Source of the DNA: Amoeboaphelidium protococcarum
Taxonomy: Eukaryota; Aphelidiomycota; Aphelidea
Length of the DNA: 64,000 nucleotides
Assembly (NCBI GenBank): GCA_023515745.1
Contig: JALECJ010000258.1
Coordinates: 1,368,501-1,432,500 of the forward strand
Direction of reading: 5' to 3'
This document shows, one piece after another, positions 22,517-33,230 of this stretch; position 1 is the stretch's first letter, and the number at the start of each line of letters is the position of its first letter. Under the pieces are notes generated by a model. It searched no databases, was not told where the DNA came from, and saw nothing but the letters and a program-made list of their open reading frames with translations. Both the position numbers and the translations under genes were made by a program.

Positions 22517-22622
22517 TTTCGCGGTTAAGGAGAGAAAAATGAAAAATAGAAAATTTGTGCTTATAAATCAAATTTACAGTAATTTCTTAATATTATCATT
22601 ATAAAATGGCAAAAAAGTTTAG

Positions 22623-22694
22623 AGCGCCTAGTGGATTCGAACCAATGACCTTCGGATTATGAGACCGACGCCCTAGCCGCTGGGCGAAGGCGCT
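22623..22694 (-). tRNA. tRNA-Met (CAT), elongator type
   Basis: Read on the minus strand, AGCGCCT pairs perfectly with AGGCGCT as a 7-bp acceptor stem. The anticodon loop CTCATAA holds CAT, flanked by TCGGT/TCCGA with the T-T closing mismatch common in elongator tRNA-Met. The T arm reads CATTGGTTCGAATCCACTAG. No intron, 72 nt. It lies 107 bp upstream of the transposase gene, just outside the proposed element. Confidence 0.95.
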
Positions 22695-22977
22695 GCTGAA
22701 ATCTAGAGCCTTGGCTCGATATAAACCAATTGAATACAAAAATTTGCCCTTTTGACACCAGTCATCTCTTCAATAGAGTGTCGAGTAGGCTTGTGTTTAT
22801 GGAATTAAAAAAGTTTGATGGTTGCTCCAGCAGGGTCTTGGCGAAAGATTAGTACAGTACAAAGAATATAGAAAGATGGAGAAAATAATTACGGCTAATT
22901 GCTTGATGATAATTCTATTGAAAAAATGCAGTTAAGTTTGTAATATTATTTGCAGCAATCAGTAATATATAATCAAT

Positions 22978-24441
22978 TCAAACAGATGTAGCATCCGTGC
23001 TACTATTATCACGACTCAAAATAACTTCTTCAATGTCAGCACGACAAGATGGGCATGTTCTGTTGGTCTGCAACCACTAATCTACACATTCAGCATGATA
23101 GTGGTGTCTGCAACCGGGCAAGCGTTTAATCAAATCACCATCTTCATACTCAGCCAAACAGATTAAACAGTGAGCATCATCCACCTCAATATCATCAATA
23201 TCCACAATGTCTTTATTCTTGGCGCTATTAGAGCGAGTAAAGAAATTAAATCCTTTACCACTCTTCCTCTAAGGATTATTACTATTATTACCATTCTGAC
23301 TGTCGCTAGCAATTGCATCATTCAACTATGATGAACTACCAGTAGTCCTCAGAGATTAATACGCATGATACTTCAACGTTGGAATCTTTTTCAAAACATC
23401 CACAGTGGTACCTTATACTCTGGAAGGATTATAATCTCCATTGAAGCCGGCAACTAAATTCACACCGGTCCATACATAAGTCAGTCTCAAAATGACAAGC
23501 ACCACAGGTAAACAGAATATTATCGCCAGAATTAAGAGTACCGGGAACAAAATGACAATATATCCCACAATGACAAAGGATAGACTAGTATAAAATTAAT
23601 ATGGAGCAGTTACTGAACACGTTTTAACAGACGTGAACACCCACCAGTTACCGAGTAGGAACCAGAGCATACCAATAGTCTCAACAAAGCTCCTGATTCT
23701 CTACTATGGAGAATTGGTAACTCTCAGACTATTATTACTATCACGCACTTCATTCGCTGATTGCTCGCCGGTATTATTATTATTATTGTACCTATTCCTA
23801 TCACTACTAGCACTTGTGGGAGATTACAGAGCAGATTCCGGTGAAATGGGAGTGGAGGATAATGATGATGTCATCGGTCGCAGATTTGATTGACGCTACG
23901 TGGCAGAGCTAGAAGAACCTTGTAAATCAGAATTATTATTATTATTATTATGACTTATAGAATTAGTGCGGCTATTATCGCGGGTACTAACATTGGATCG
24001 ATGTGTGTCTCTTTATGATGGCATTATCCTGAGGTAAATCATCAGCGGCAATCGAATGAATATGAGCACGATAAATCCACCCAGATAAACATCCAAAGGA
24101 TTCTCACACTATTCACCATTCTGAATCCCCAGTACCAGCATCGATATTCCCACCGCAACCTCAGCCAGCAAGAAGAATGAATGTATCAGCAATAAAATCT
24201 TATTAGCCCGGGATATTTACATAAACTGATTAAAGAAGTTTCTCCGCACCTAACCTCGCTCTCGAAGCCTGGTATTCTATCGCTGAGCCTGCGTCTGTGG
24301 ACTGCCTTACTACTGCTGCGATTACTCCTAATCCTGATGACTATTTACAGCATTAAGTCGCATTTAATCTCCACTTATATTATTATTACCATCCATCACT
24401 TGGCTTTAAGTCAAAATATTGTTGTCACTATTGTTATTCAT
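22978..24441 (-). CDS. Multi-pass membrane RING-H2 E3 ubiquitin ligase
   Basis: 487 residues, single exon, TGA stop. The Gln/Asn-rich N-terminus is followed by two hydrophobic segments (KILLLIHSFFLLAEVAVGIS and GGFIVLIFIRLPLMIYL), a Ser/Asn-rich loop of about 130 residues, then two more (GMLWFLLGNWWVFTSV and a long one around SFVIVGYIVILFPVLLILA). The cytosolic C-terminus ends in a RING-H2 finger: CLICLAEYEDGD, LPGCRHHYHAECVDQWL, CPSCRAD. Spacing is C3H2C3. The layout matches plant and protist membrane RING ligases. The Gln before W in VDQW is TAG. The substrate is unknown. Long Asn runs come from AAT repeats. Confidence 0.88.
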
Positions 24442-24626
24442 CCGACCGACAGTGTTGATTCGCTGAACGAAACAAAATTCGAAAACGAAAATCGGCACAA
24501 GTCAGAAGGAAAGTCTGTCTGCTGAGCAGCGCGTGACACAAAAATAACGCAATCACACAAGAGCCATCGATATAATGGAAAAGCATTATTATTATGAGAG
24601 AAAATAGGGTCAATTTTATTAAATCA

Positions 24627-25367
24627 TCAAACTTCGAAAGCAGGAGGAGATAGGGAGCGCTGTATTTCCAATTCTACTTCATTGAGCATTTTCCAAGATT
24701 GATAATCGGCGCGCATGATCCGCCTGTCAAAATCCCAATTCTCCCAATCATCCTCAGACATTTCAGAGAGGCCGACCGCAGATCGATCATACTCCTTCTT
24801 ATCATACGTGTAATAGACTTGTGCAAATCTTGATATCTTCACCTTGGCTCTCTTACTACTTGAAGCATTTTCAGAAGCTACCCGCATAGAGAGGTGCCCA
24901 TTGGTAGATAATTAAGAGTCTTCACCGTCACTGGAATCGCATGAATAATCAGAGGACGCGTATGAATCTGACATTTTCACGACTTGGACTTGAAACTTGG
25001 TAGACGACGCCATATCCTCATCATTATCATCCATATTAACTCCAGCTTGAACACCGTCTTCTAAAAAACTATCTTCTTCTTCTTCATCTGATATCAGCTC
25101 TGTATCCATAGTCGATCGGCGATGAGTTACCACATCCTGATTGTCCAAATCATCGGCAATGCTCGATAACTAAGACATTGGCGAATTAGAGATAGCACCA
25201 GAGGTTGAGACACTGCATTCCAATGTGGACGCAGAGCTTGATATAGAATCATCGCGGACTCTTCCATCCGATCGAGGGAGATATGACGGATGATCAGCCT
25301 TGGTCGCGCTCTAAGCAGATTCAAAATATTACACAATTTAGTCTTCTTCTTAGATATTGTACTCCAT
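24627..25367 (-). CDS. Acidic unknown protein with conserved-looking C-terminal block
   Basis: 246 residues in one frame from ATG at 25367 to TGA, keeping open only if TAA/TAG are Gln. The first 150 residues are Ser/Asp/Glu-rich and probably disordered (SDEEEEDSFLEDG). The last 60 are different in character: KRAKVKISRFAQVYYTYDKK, EYDRSAVGLSEMSEDDW. The Y-x-Y-x-x-x-EYDRS part looks like a docking or regulatory motif of the kind seen in PP1-regulator-like proteins, but I cannot establish that. No signal peptide or membrane segment. It is convergent with nothing nearby. Gene status is likely from length and composition; role unknown. Confidence 0.65.
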
Positions 25368-25622
25368 ACTGTATATTTTAAATGTATTATATATATAGCA
25401 GTATAACTCAATTTTAGAATAGTAGATTACAAGATAAGAAGATGGTCGATCAGTTGACCTCAATACTTCAACCTCGATCGCAATGTAACACCAATCGAGG
25501 CATCTTAGTGGTCAGTCACATTTTACACGCAACGTCGATCACGTTTCTTCATGTTCATCGTTCAAATTCCGGTCTAGCCACCAGACTAAGAGTAGAGGGA
25601 ATCTAAAAGACATGCAAGACAA

Positions 25623-26441
25623 TCACTTTTTAATAATTTTTGGCAGTTTGGCAGAAGATCTTTAAAGTTATTACACTATTTTCCGCCTCTTTAGTTCTTT
25701 ATCAACAAACGCCTGACGCGACGTGATCCTTTATTATTATTGATCAGCAGCAGTAATACCAAGAGTCAATTAAGCTCTCTTTTTCTCTATTTACCTTAAG
25801 GCATCATCTTTGAACTGAATGCTATCATCAACCCGGACCGAGTTATCTTCTTGAATCTTCCGTCTTAAATGAAGTTTCAGACTCTAATTTATCTCAAAAT
25901 GGTCTTGAGATCGCTGGCTCTAAGTCTACAATTTCTCAATAACTTTACTCTACGCAGCACCACGAATTCTATCAAAATGTAGCAACTCCAGTTTAATCAT
26001 GACGTCGTCCAAATCAATCTACTCATCTTCATAAACTTTAATCAATCGATGATCATTAGTATCCAGAGCACCAACACTGGATGCTTCATACACTTTAGTC
26101 TTGGCCTTGACACCTTCAACGCAAATATACGCGGCATTATGAGGATCAGTTTGTATGACAATCTACTGCTAACACTCTAGACATTTCATAATAAACTGGA
26201 ATACATTGGTACTCAAATACTTTCCACAAGTCTTTTTAATAGAGTTGAATCTAGTGCCTGCAGAAATCATTCTATCACATCCCAGACAGAACACGTCCAT
26301 GGGCATTTCAAACCTCACTTTATTATCACTACTACTCTGCTATTTCCCTCGCGCCTACTTTTAGTATGAGTTGACATTTTTGTGTTTCCGTGGATCAAAG
26401 TCTGGTGGAAGGTATTTTTACTAAGCTTTTCTCTCAGCCAT
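25623..26441 (-). CDS. CWC16/Yju2-CCDC130 family splicing factor
   Basis: 272 residues, one exon. It opens MAERKAQQKYLPPDFDPRKH, the family's signature ERK-x-x-x-KYxPPDFDP. A four-cysteine zinc site follows (CLGCDRMISAGTRFN ... MKCLECQQQIVIQTDPHN), then CVEGVKAKTKVYEA. The C-terminal half is charged and coiled. CWC16 proteins join the spliceosome around the first catalytic step. The first Cys pair C-x2-C is intact, as is the second. More than 15 TAA/TAG codons must be Gln. I cannot decide between Yju2/CCDC94 and CCDC130/Saf4 from reading alone; the KHKNVN stretch leans towards CCDC130. Confidence 0.92.
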
Positions 26442-26474
26442 ATATTATAATCTTAGCGTAAAACAATATATAAT

Positions 26475-26692
26475 GTAGCAGTAGTAGTAGTAGTAGTAGT
26501 AGTAGCTTTATTTTTGTTTAGAGAGCTGCTCTGCCAAACTATCGCCCGGCGATACTTCGTCGTTGGTCAAGAAGAGACACGAAGAGAGCTTAGCAGCAGA
26601 CACCGAGAGAGAGTTGGACCCAGCCGCTCTTTGTTTGACCATCCTTAACCGGGCAGTCGACTTTCTTGTGCCACGAAGTCGTCATTCATGTC
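26475..26692 (-). repeat. (CTA)n microsatellite with adjoining SINE/LINE-tail-like sequence
   Basis: On the minus strand about 185 bases of GC-richer sequence end in AAACAAAAATAAAG and run directly into roughly nine CTA units (26475-26505). A retroposon 3' end often looks like this. It lies outside the LINE target duplication, so it would be an older insertion. No ORF. Confidence 0.35.
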
Positions 26693-26707
26693 GGCGTATA
26701 TACTATT
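26693..26707. repeat. Target-site duplication, LINE 3' side
   Basis: GGCGTATATACTATT, identical to 31677-31691. The flanking base differs on each side, so the match is exactly 15 bp. Confidence 0.7.
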
Positions 26708-26883
26708 TTATTTAACAGTTTTCACAGTAGCTGATCCTCAGAGTTAGTATACCCGTGTAGCAACCTTCGTTTCTATACACAGCCTTGCGGATGACTATCT
26801 TGAACAGATGTCACGTAATTACTAACGGAGGCAGTACATGAGTACCACCCCAGGGCAGCTCTATATTGCGTCCTTCCTGATGA

Positions 26884-27001
26884 TCAGCTGCTTTCCCTGT
26901 TCCACCTAATTCTTTTCTGAGAGTCACCTTTCTCCACATCGTCCATTACCCGTCTCTTGAAAACAATTTTAATACCAGTTAGCGTGTCCCTTGTAGTTAG
27001 C

Positions 27002-27074
<73 letters not shown>

Positions 27075-30000
27075 TTCTTATTTCCACCGTGACGTAGAAA
27101 TGTTACTATTATTACGCCTATTATCCACTATCTAACCTACTTCGCTTCAGAGAGTCTTGTTGAGAGTCATCTTCCATTCTTCTCTTCCCCGGCCTACTAT
27201 TTCTTCCACTTCCTTACTCTGCCCTCATTTTAGTGCGCTAAGTTCTCTTCCAATGTCCCACCTGTTTCAGCACTAGTTACCATTGGTTTGAGCTACATCT
27301 ATGGTACCATATCCGATTCAATAAGACAAAGAACACGTCAATGGCTACCGCTTACGACGCTCTACCAAGTGACGTTGCTCTGAATCCAGCCAGCAATTTC
27401 TTTAGGGCCTCTGACACCTAAAAGTGTTATGACCATGCCTCATCACAGATGCTTACTATATATCCAGCAATATATTCAGGTTGAAGTCTTCCCTTATCCT
27501 TGTTTCTCGTTATCAATCCACAGATCGCTGTGCTCAGCTCTCTGATGTGATGATTTCGATCGGCAATGATTCCATTATGTCCGCAGTTAAACACATGAGT
27601 CTAATCCTCGGCACATTGACCGCATAGTACGCATTTTTTCGCCAAGAATTTATAATACTTGCTCATATTGACCATATGGTTTAGGTTATCGGACAGGACT
27701 TCCACCTTAAGCTTAGTGAGGTCCTTCGACAGCTTACACTCACTCAAAGCATTAATCCCTTTGTGCATCACCTGACAGACGTCCTAAGTATCTATCTTCA
27801 TTGAGCTATTATGCCCTCTAAAATCTTCCTCCATTCTTGACTCCCATTTCTAATAAAACTTCTTTTTAAGATGAACTTTGAGCTATTGGCCTGACTCCAT
27901 CCATCCTTCATCTTCCATTCCCTCCAATTAGATCTCCATCATAGAAGGGACCTCTTTAAAGCCACCTTCCACCCCCTATACCTCCTTAATACCGTCCTTG
28001 ACTCTGAAGCTTTACTCAATACTTATACCTTTTCCATCCTAACCTTCATTCCTAATACAGTTCAGCAGGTCACTGTACCATCTCGGTACCTCGGCCATTT
28101 CTACCAACTTTCGTCTAAGTGCTCTTTTATGACAATTGAGCGCAAATTGAGAGAAACTTAACGTAAAGCGGGCATCGCTTGGCCGGAGCACATCCGCTAT
28201 CTTCTAAATGCCAACTCTATTCCATTCTTCATAATGCCGAAGATAGACCGAGTCCGGTATGTCTCTATTTTGCAGATTATCGTTGAAGAGCGGCCTTAAT
28301 CTCACTTTGCAGTCGAGATATTTCAGGGCACTGATGAATTAGTAGATTAAAGAAGTTCCAAATGTCGACTTTATATTATCTGCATCCAGATTGAAAGCAC
28401 TTCGTTTGACTTATTTGATATCGCTTAGCTTCCTTGCTAGTCCTTACAAAACTTCTCTCTCAGAACTACCAACATCATTATACCAATTTAGCCATCTTGC
28501 TACAAAGAATCTTCTAGATTCCCAAGCGAATGATCTCAATCTCATTCCTCCAGCCTAAGAGTAGAGCCAGAAACTTTTCGTACTTGGCTTGAGACCTACA
28601 GCAGATTTCGCAAGGACTCTAAGCATACCATCTATCTTGTTAGCGAAGCTATCAGAAATTATAGTTACTTAGGTGAGATATAATAACTTTGGCATCAATA
28701 CACAGTTTATGAGATACAATCCGATGCTTCCTGGAATATACTTAAACCTCAACTTATTAACTGTAATCTGGAGCCATTTGAGCACCTTCCGATGCACCTC
28801 TTGTGGTTTATTGGTAAGACTAAGCTATACACCCAGATATCGATTACATTCCTTAGCTTCCCGGAATATTGGCTCCTCATGTAGGCCTAACTCAGCTCCA
28901 GTAATCTTTTCAGCATTGGAATGAATGACTGTTTTAGCTATATTCATCTGCATAGCACTTGCCATCATAAAGGATTATACCAGATTGATCTATACTCTAG
29001 CGTCATTCACACCATTAGCGACAGTGGATAGATCGTCAGCAAACGACGGTGCTTTAATACCAATACTTCTAGAGATCTTAACACCTCTAGTTTCTTCTTA
29101 AATTCTGCAGAGTAGAGTATCGTAGAATGCCAGCCAAATGAAACAGGATAGTACATCTCCTTGAGGTAGTCCTCTCGTGGGGCAAAACCCGTCTGTAAGC
29201 CCATATGCTGTGCGAATTTGGATGATTCTGCATGTGAGTAACATACAAATAACGTCCAACGATCTTTGATCGAACTTCAGGCGTTCCAGAGATTGCCTTA
29301 TTCTATCATATCTCGTCTTGTCATATGCTTTCATGACATCAAAGTTACACACTATAAGCAGTAACTTCTAAATATTAGCAGTATCAAAGGCAGCTCTCAG
29401 CATAAGGAGGCAATTAGCAGTAGACTTCTTCGACTAAAAAGCAAAGTTCATACCCTTGAAGAAATCCAGAGTTTCAATTGTAGCTTTAATCCGTCTATAC
29501 GATAATAGCGAAAACAGCTTCCGCGACGGGGTAAGCAACGCAATTGGCCTTATTTTAGAAAGTCTCCCGTTCCAGTCCTCAGACTTAGGTAGCAAGTGTA
29601 GGTGACATTACTGATCGACCGCCGGGATATGCAACAGTCTAAGTTAGGCATTCATCAGAACAGCAATACTTTTAACAACAAGTTGGCTATCACGAAGGAA
29701 CTTGAGATGTTCATTCGTAAGATCATTAGGGGACGCCTTCTTATTCGCCAGCGTGCCTAGACACTATTGAACTTCCTCTTAAGAGAACTCTTTACATAAT
29801 CCCTGGCTCCACCCCTGCTGAATGTGAGTGAGTGGCGAGTAATACCTTTACCATTCCGTTTGGCAACGGAGCTGACTCTCACTATACACTTCTTCAGTCA
29901 TAAGCTCCTAGTAGAATGATTTGGTTTTCTCCATCAGTTCTTCCTTTTCCGTGATCATACTGAAGTTATCCTCGTCTTGCACATAAGTCAGGCCGTCGAA

Positions 30001-30390
30001 CTCTATTCCTGTCTCCATGATTTGCTTTATACTCAACTTCTGCCTCTCGAAAAACTAAATTTCCCTCATTCTCTTCGCTCTCTAGATGCTAGCCTTCTGA
30101 GACTCCTTCCTACTTTTGTTGATAGCCGACTTGATGCAACTTATGATTTACTTGACATCGATAGTTCTAGCCCGGTCCACTTCTATTTGATACCATCCAG
30201 CTATCTGCTTGAGCAATAAGGAGTGAGAGTCAGTCCATTCGGACATGTCCACTTTCTCCAGGAAGCATACTTACTACCACGCTTATAGCTTTTTCAAGAG
30301 CGTTTCGTTCTAGTAAGCGTACTCTTCTTGGCAGGCATCATGAGTTTCGGAAGTGTCTTTAACGCAGCCTTTACAATAATCTAATCCCAT
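26884..30390 (-). CDS. LINE reverse transcriptase region with C-terminal Cys/His motif and polySer
   Basis: Open from ATG 30390 to TGA 26884, 1168 residues. RT motifs are clear: RLSKIRPIALLTPSRKLFS, NFDVMKAYDKTRYDRI, GLPQGDVLSCFIWLAFYDTL, then the catalytic SFADDLSTVA and IHSNAEKITG. The downstream thumb and linker lead to a Cys/His motif (CVLCGQCAEDQTHVFNCGH), typical of LINE C-termini. Near the end a TGA trinucleotide repeat on the plus strand is read as about 23 serines. The frame is shifted by -1 relative to the upstream endonuclease frame and overlaps it by 97 bases. LINE EN and RT are normally one polypeptide, so this copy is either frame-broken or needs recoding. Confidence 0.85.
27004..27074. 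repeat. (GAT)n/(ATC)n microsatellite inside the LINE ORF
   Basis: About 23 uninterrupted trinucleotide units, encoding polySer on the minus strand near the C-terminus of the RT frame. Purity suggests recent expansion. Confidence 0.95.
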
Positions 30391-31589
30391 AACTGTTTAA
30401 CTTGGTCAAGATCACTCTTCCCAACTATGTCATGGCTATTGAGGCCTAACTTATATGCTTAAGTCTCCACTTCAACTTAGTACGCTAGGATATGCTCTTC
30501 AGTTACTTTCCGTATATCGATTCGACTCCCTCCATATTTAACCTTTTCATACTCCTATCTACCGAACATGCGCACCTTAAGCTCAATGGCCAAGTGGTGC
30601 CACTTGTTGTCCAATAGCAAATCTACAATTCTGCTCTGCGGTCTTCTTTCAAGGCATTACTGGCTCACCAGAAAAAAATCTAGTCTGGCCTCTGAGATAC
30701 CTTAGGCAGAGTTGACTGAGTGAGTGTACTAGGTGGCTTATGGGTGAAGAACTCTGTGGATGTCCAACAGGTTATGTCCAAACTTCCCGCTGCACAATCT
30801 TGCTACAAGCTTTGATTATTTCCTATGATCACCTTATGGATTCGCATCGAGGAAGGCATCGTTCACGCAATTCCAGTCCCCACCCAATACAACATAGCAC
30901 TTTTTACCTTCATACTGTTTAGTGAATATATCTTTCAATTTCGCCTCTAGCTTGTTCGCCTCCTTTTTATGGCCTTCTTTTTCACTAGCCGGGGCATAAA
31001 TAGTTCCTATAATCCAGACTTCCCTCTTTGACGTTAACACGATTACTGTGCCCCTACCATTCAGTCTGAAGACTTTCTGGCAGTACCTAGCCATCGATTT
31101 ACTTACAAGCATCGCAGTTCCTTTACCAATACAGTCCTTCGACTCCATACATTCCTCCCAATCAGATAATATCACGTAATTTTCTCTTAAAAACTCATCA
31201 TTCTACCTCCACTACTTAAGAGTCCTGAAACTGCTAATCCAAGTTTCATTCAACATCAGAATATCGATGGGGCTCTTCTACTAATACTCCTTCAGCATGT
31301 ATTCCCCAAGCATCTTCAATCTATCAGAGCTCGACATCCTCACACTCTAAACATTCTGACAGATAATACGAATATCAGAAATATCAGTATCACATTCCGA
31401 AGGCAAAGGTTATTGATCAGGCATAGTTCTACCGCTCTCATATTCCAGGACAGTTGTTTCAGGTTGTATTGGGGGACTAATATCAACTTAGTCATTTTGC
31501 TGTAGGTGACTCTAGATATCCTCAAGAAAACTAGAAAAATCCATATCATATTATTCACTTTATTATTAAGAGTGCATATTCTGCGGCAT
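30294..31589 (-). CDS. LINE apurinic-type endonuclease region
   Basis: 431 residues from MPQNMHSQQQSEQYDMDF to TGA. Endonuclease landmarks: ILMLNETWISSF (the Glu of the E-T-W motif), IIGTIYAPAS, YVVLGGDWNCV (GGDWN) and EARLDFFLVS (the R-x-DFF motif), ending WHHLAIELKV (the H of the terminal S/H-H motif). Together these give the metal-binding and catalytic residues of EEP-family nucleases. Beyond them about 100 residues continue until the TGA, where the RT frame has already begun. An alternative inner ATG at 31544 is in frame. Intact nuclease motifs suggest a young copy despite the frame break. Confidence 0.82.
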
Positions 31590-31676
31590 ATTAGATATAC
31601 TAACTGCCTTGCAGGCCGCTCTCTTACACCACTTCTGTACTTTAATTTCCTTTTTTCGCGCTTTTAAATAGTTTTT

Positions 31677-31691
31677 GGCGTATATACTATT
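31677..31691. repeat. Target-site duplication, LINE 5' side
   Basis: GGCGTATATACTATT, the partner of 26693-26707; it marks the 5' junction 88 bp before the first LINE ATG. Confidence 0.7.
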
Positions 31692-31901
31692 GTAGAGACT
31701 TCAATTTAAACTCATCTTTTCTTCAAACAATTTATAATGAGGATGATGAGATAGAAAAAAATTACATATTGATTTGACCAACGATGCCATGCTTAAATTC
31801 AGTATGTCATAACAATAAATATAAAATGCAATTAACATAATTTTCAAACATCACTGCAATAATCGCCTTAAATTTATCATCTACAAGCCGAAATAATCAA
31901 T

Positions 31902-33230
31902 TCAATCCACTTAAGTCCAAGTGAAAGTATCATCAACCAGATCCAAAGTCACTTACACAGACTTTCCGTTCCAGTATTGATCCAGATCCACCAGGACACG
32001 ACGAGTCAAGTCTGGCTTTTCATCTTTAGATAGCCATGGCACATCATCGTTGATCCACTTCATCAATCTCTCCTTCATATCACTTTTGGTTGAATAAAGT
32101 TGCGTCTTAAGAGTGATGCCCACGATAACATCCTACATCGGCAAAACCTCCGAATTACGAATAACCACCATCTTGCGCATAGGGAGCAAGCTAACAAAGC
32201 ATTGCTTTAAAGATATAAAGTTAAGCAACATGTCAGGCATTTCAACCACCAATAGAGTGGAGTCTACCGGAATGGCACCGATCACAGATATTCCAATATC
32301 AATATTCGATAGAGCATCTGTTAACGACTAGACGGCCTAATCCGTGGTGGACTCTTTTACATGAAAAGCAACAACAACCACTCGCGATTTCACCAATTCT
32401 GGCAGTCTACTCAACTGGTTACCGGTATCAGGCTTCATAAACACAATTGGATATGGATTGGCATACTTTATGTCAATCAACTTGACGTACTGCGCCAAAC
32501 GACCATCTTCATTCAGATTGACCTTTTCGACCACATCTTTAACCGAGAAACAGCGCCCAGATTAAATAAAATAATCGATCGCATTACACCAAGCTTAAGT
32601 GAATGTTTATCCATCTTAACGAGTGTTAGCTACACCATTAAAAGTTGTTGACGCGACAAACTCAATTCTGCCTGAGAGAGACGAGGTTTAGCGGCTTCCT
32701 GCCTCTGAGCAACAGCAATCGAGGACTATTAGGACATCAATTAAAGGGGATACTTCAGATAGTTGCAAAAATAGCTCTTTGACATCCGAAAACTTACGAT
32801 ATGATTAATGATCATTCTTATCGAAAAAACTTTTTGCTGTAAGAATTAGATTACTATCAGTGCTATTTTCCTTGCCATGTCCTGCGTAATAGAAGACAAA
32901 GATTGATCTTTTATTACGATCCAACTTCCCTATCGCACCCATGCAATATTATCGCCAATCAAAAAAACTTTCTACACTAGTTATAGAATGCACTGTGGCA
33001 ACTTTACAGTCACTGACAAGTTTTGACATGGTTTCCTTGAACAATAAACAGTCTTCATCACTTCCGGTATCGTCATCAGCAAAACGACAGCAAAATATAG
33101 CAATTTCCTGATAAACATCACTCAAGTATCCATCACAATCCTGAACAGCCTGTCTAATGCTTTGCTCCAAGTCTTTGCTACCAACAACTTCGGGAATGGA
33201 AGTTATATGAGGAGGAATACTGATAGACAT
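31902..33230 (-). CDS. Caspase-fold (C14-like) protein with unknown C-terminal half
   Basis: 442 residues, one exon, TGA stop. The N-terminal half is a caspase-hemoglobinase fold: EIAIFCCRFADDD (first strand), SIFVFYYAGHGKEN with the catalytic His (H118), and LIDVLIVLDCCCSEAG with the catalytic Cys (C173 by analogy with D-x-C-x-S in metacaspases). EFVASTTFNGVAN fits the strand after the Cys. The C-terminal 200 residues, starting about YANPYPIVFMKP, contain further alpha/beta pattern (VVVVAFHVKES, ISVIGAIPVDSTLLVVEMPD) but no domain I know. Such proteins in fungi and bacteria are often linked to cell death or signalling; for this one that is speculation. Both catalytic residues are present, so it may be an active peptidase. 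Confidence 0.75.

Larger units (their letters stand above)
18030..22579 (-). mobile_element. Candidate TA-flanked DNA transposon carrying a Fanzor and a pogo-like transposase
   Basis: Proposed limits rest on imperfect terminal inverted repeats. Reading inward, the left end is TA-CTGTATTTTTCACG (TA at 18028-18029) and the right end, on the other strand, is TA-CTGTAAATTTGATTT (TA at 22580-22581). The first five bases are identical, and farther in both share a TTT...TAAGC pattern. TA duplication fits the Tc1/mariner/pogo superfamily. Inside are two intact genes on one strand: Fanzor (18067-20346) and DDE transposase (21341-22516). Outside the right end, a tRNA-Met starts 44 bp away. The repeats are short, so the limits are provisional; two separate neighbouring elements remain possible. 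Confidence 0.45.
26708..31676 (-). mobile_element. APE-type non-LTR retrotransposon (LINE), about 5 kb, near full length
   Basis: Bracketed by 15-bp direct repeats and reading on the minus strand: a short leader, endonuclease frame (31589-30294), reverse transcriptase frame (30390-26884), then about 176 bases of 3' UTR ending GTTAAATAA. Apurinic-endonuclease plus RT marks LINE elements that insert by target-primed reverse transcription. It sits between the CWC16 and caspase-fold genes without disturbing either ORF. Its ORFs use TAA/TAG as Gln throughout. Confidence 0.85.

Noticed and set aside
26461-27080. CRISPR-like array from the regular TAG and GAT repeats
   Set aside because: These are simple trinucleotide microsatellites without spacers; no CRISPR array exists in the window.
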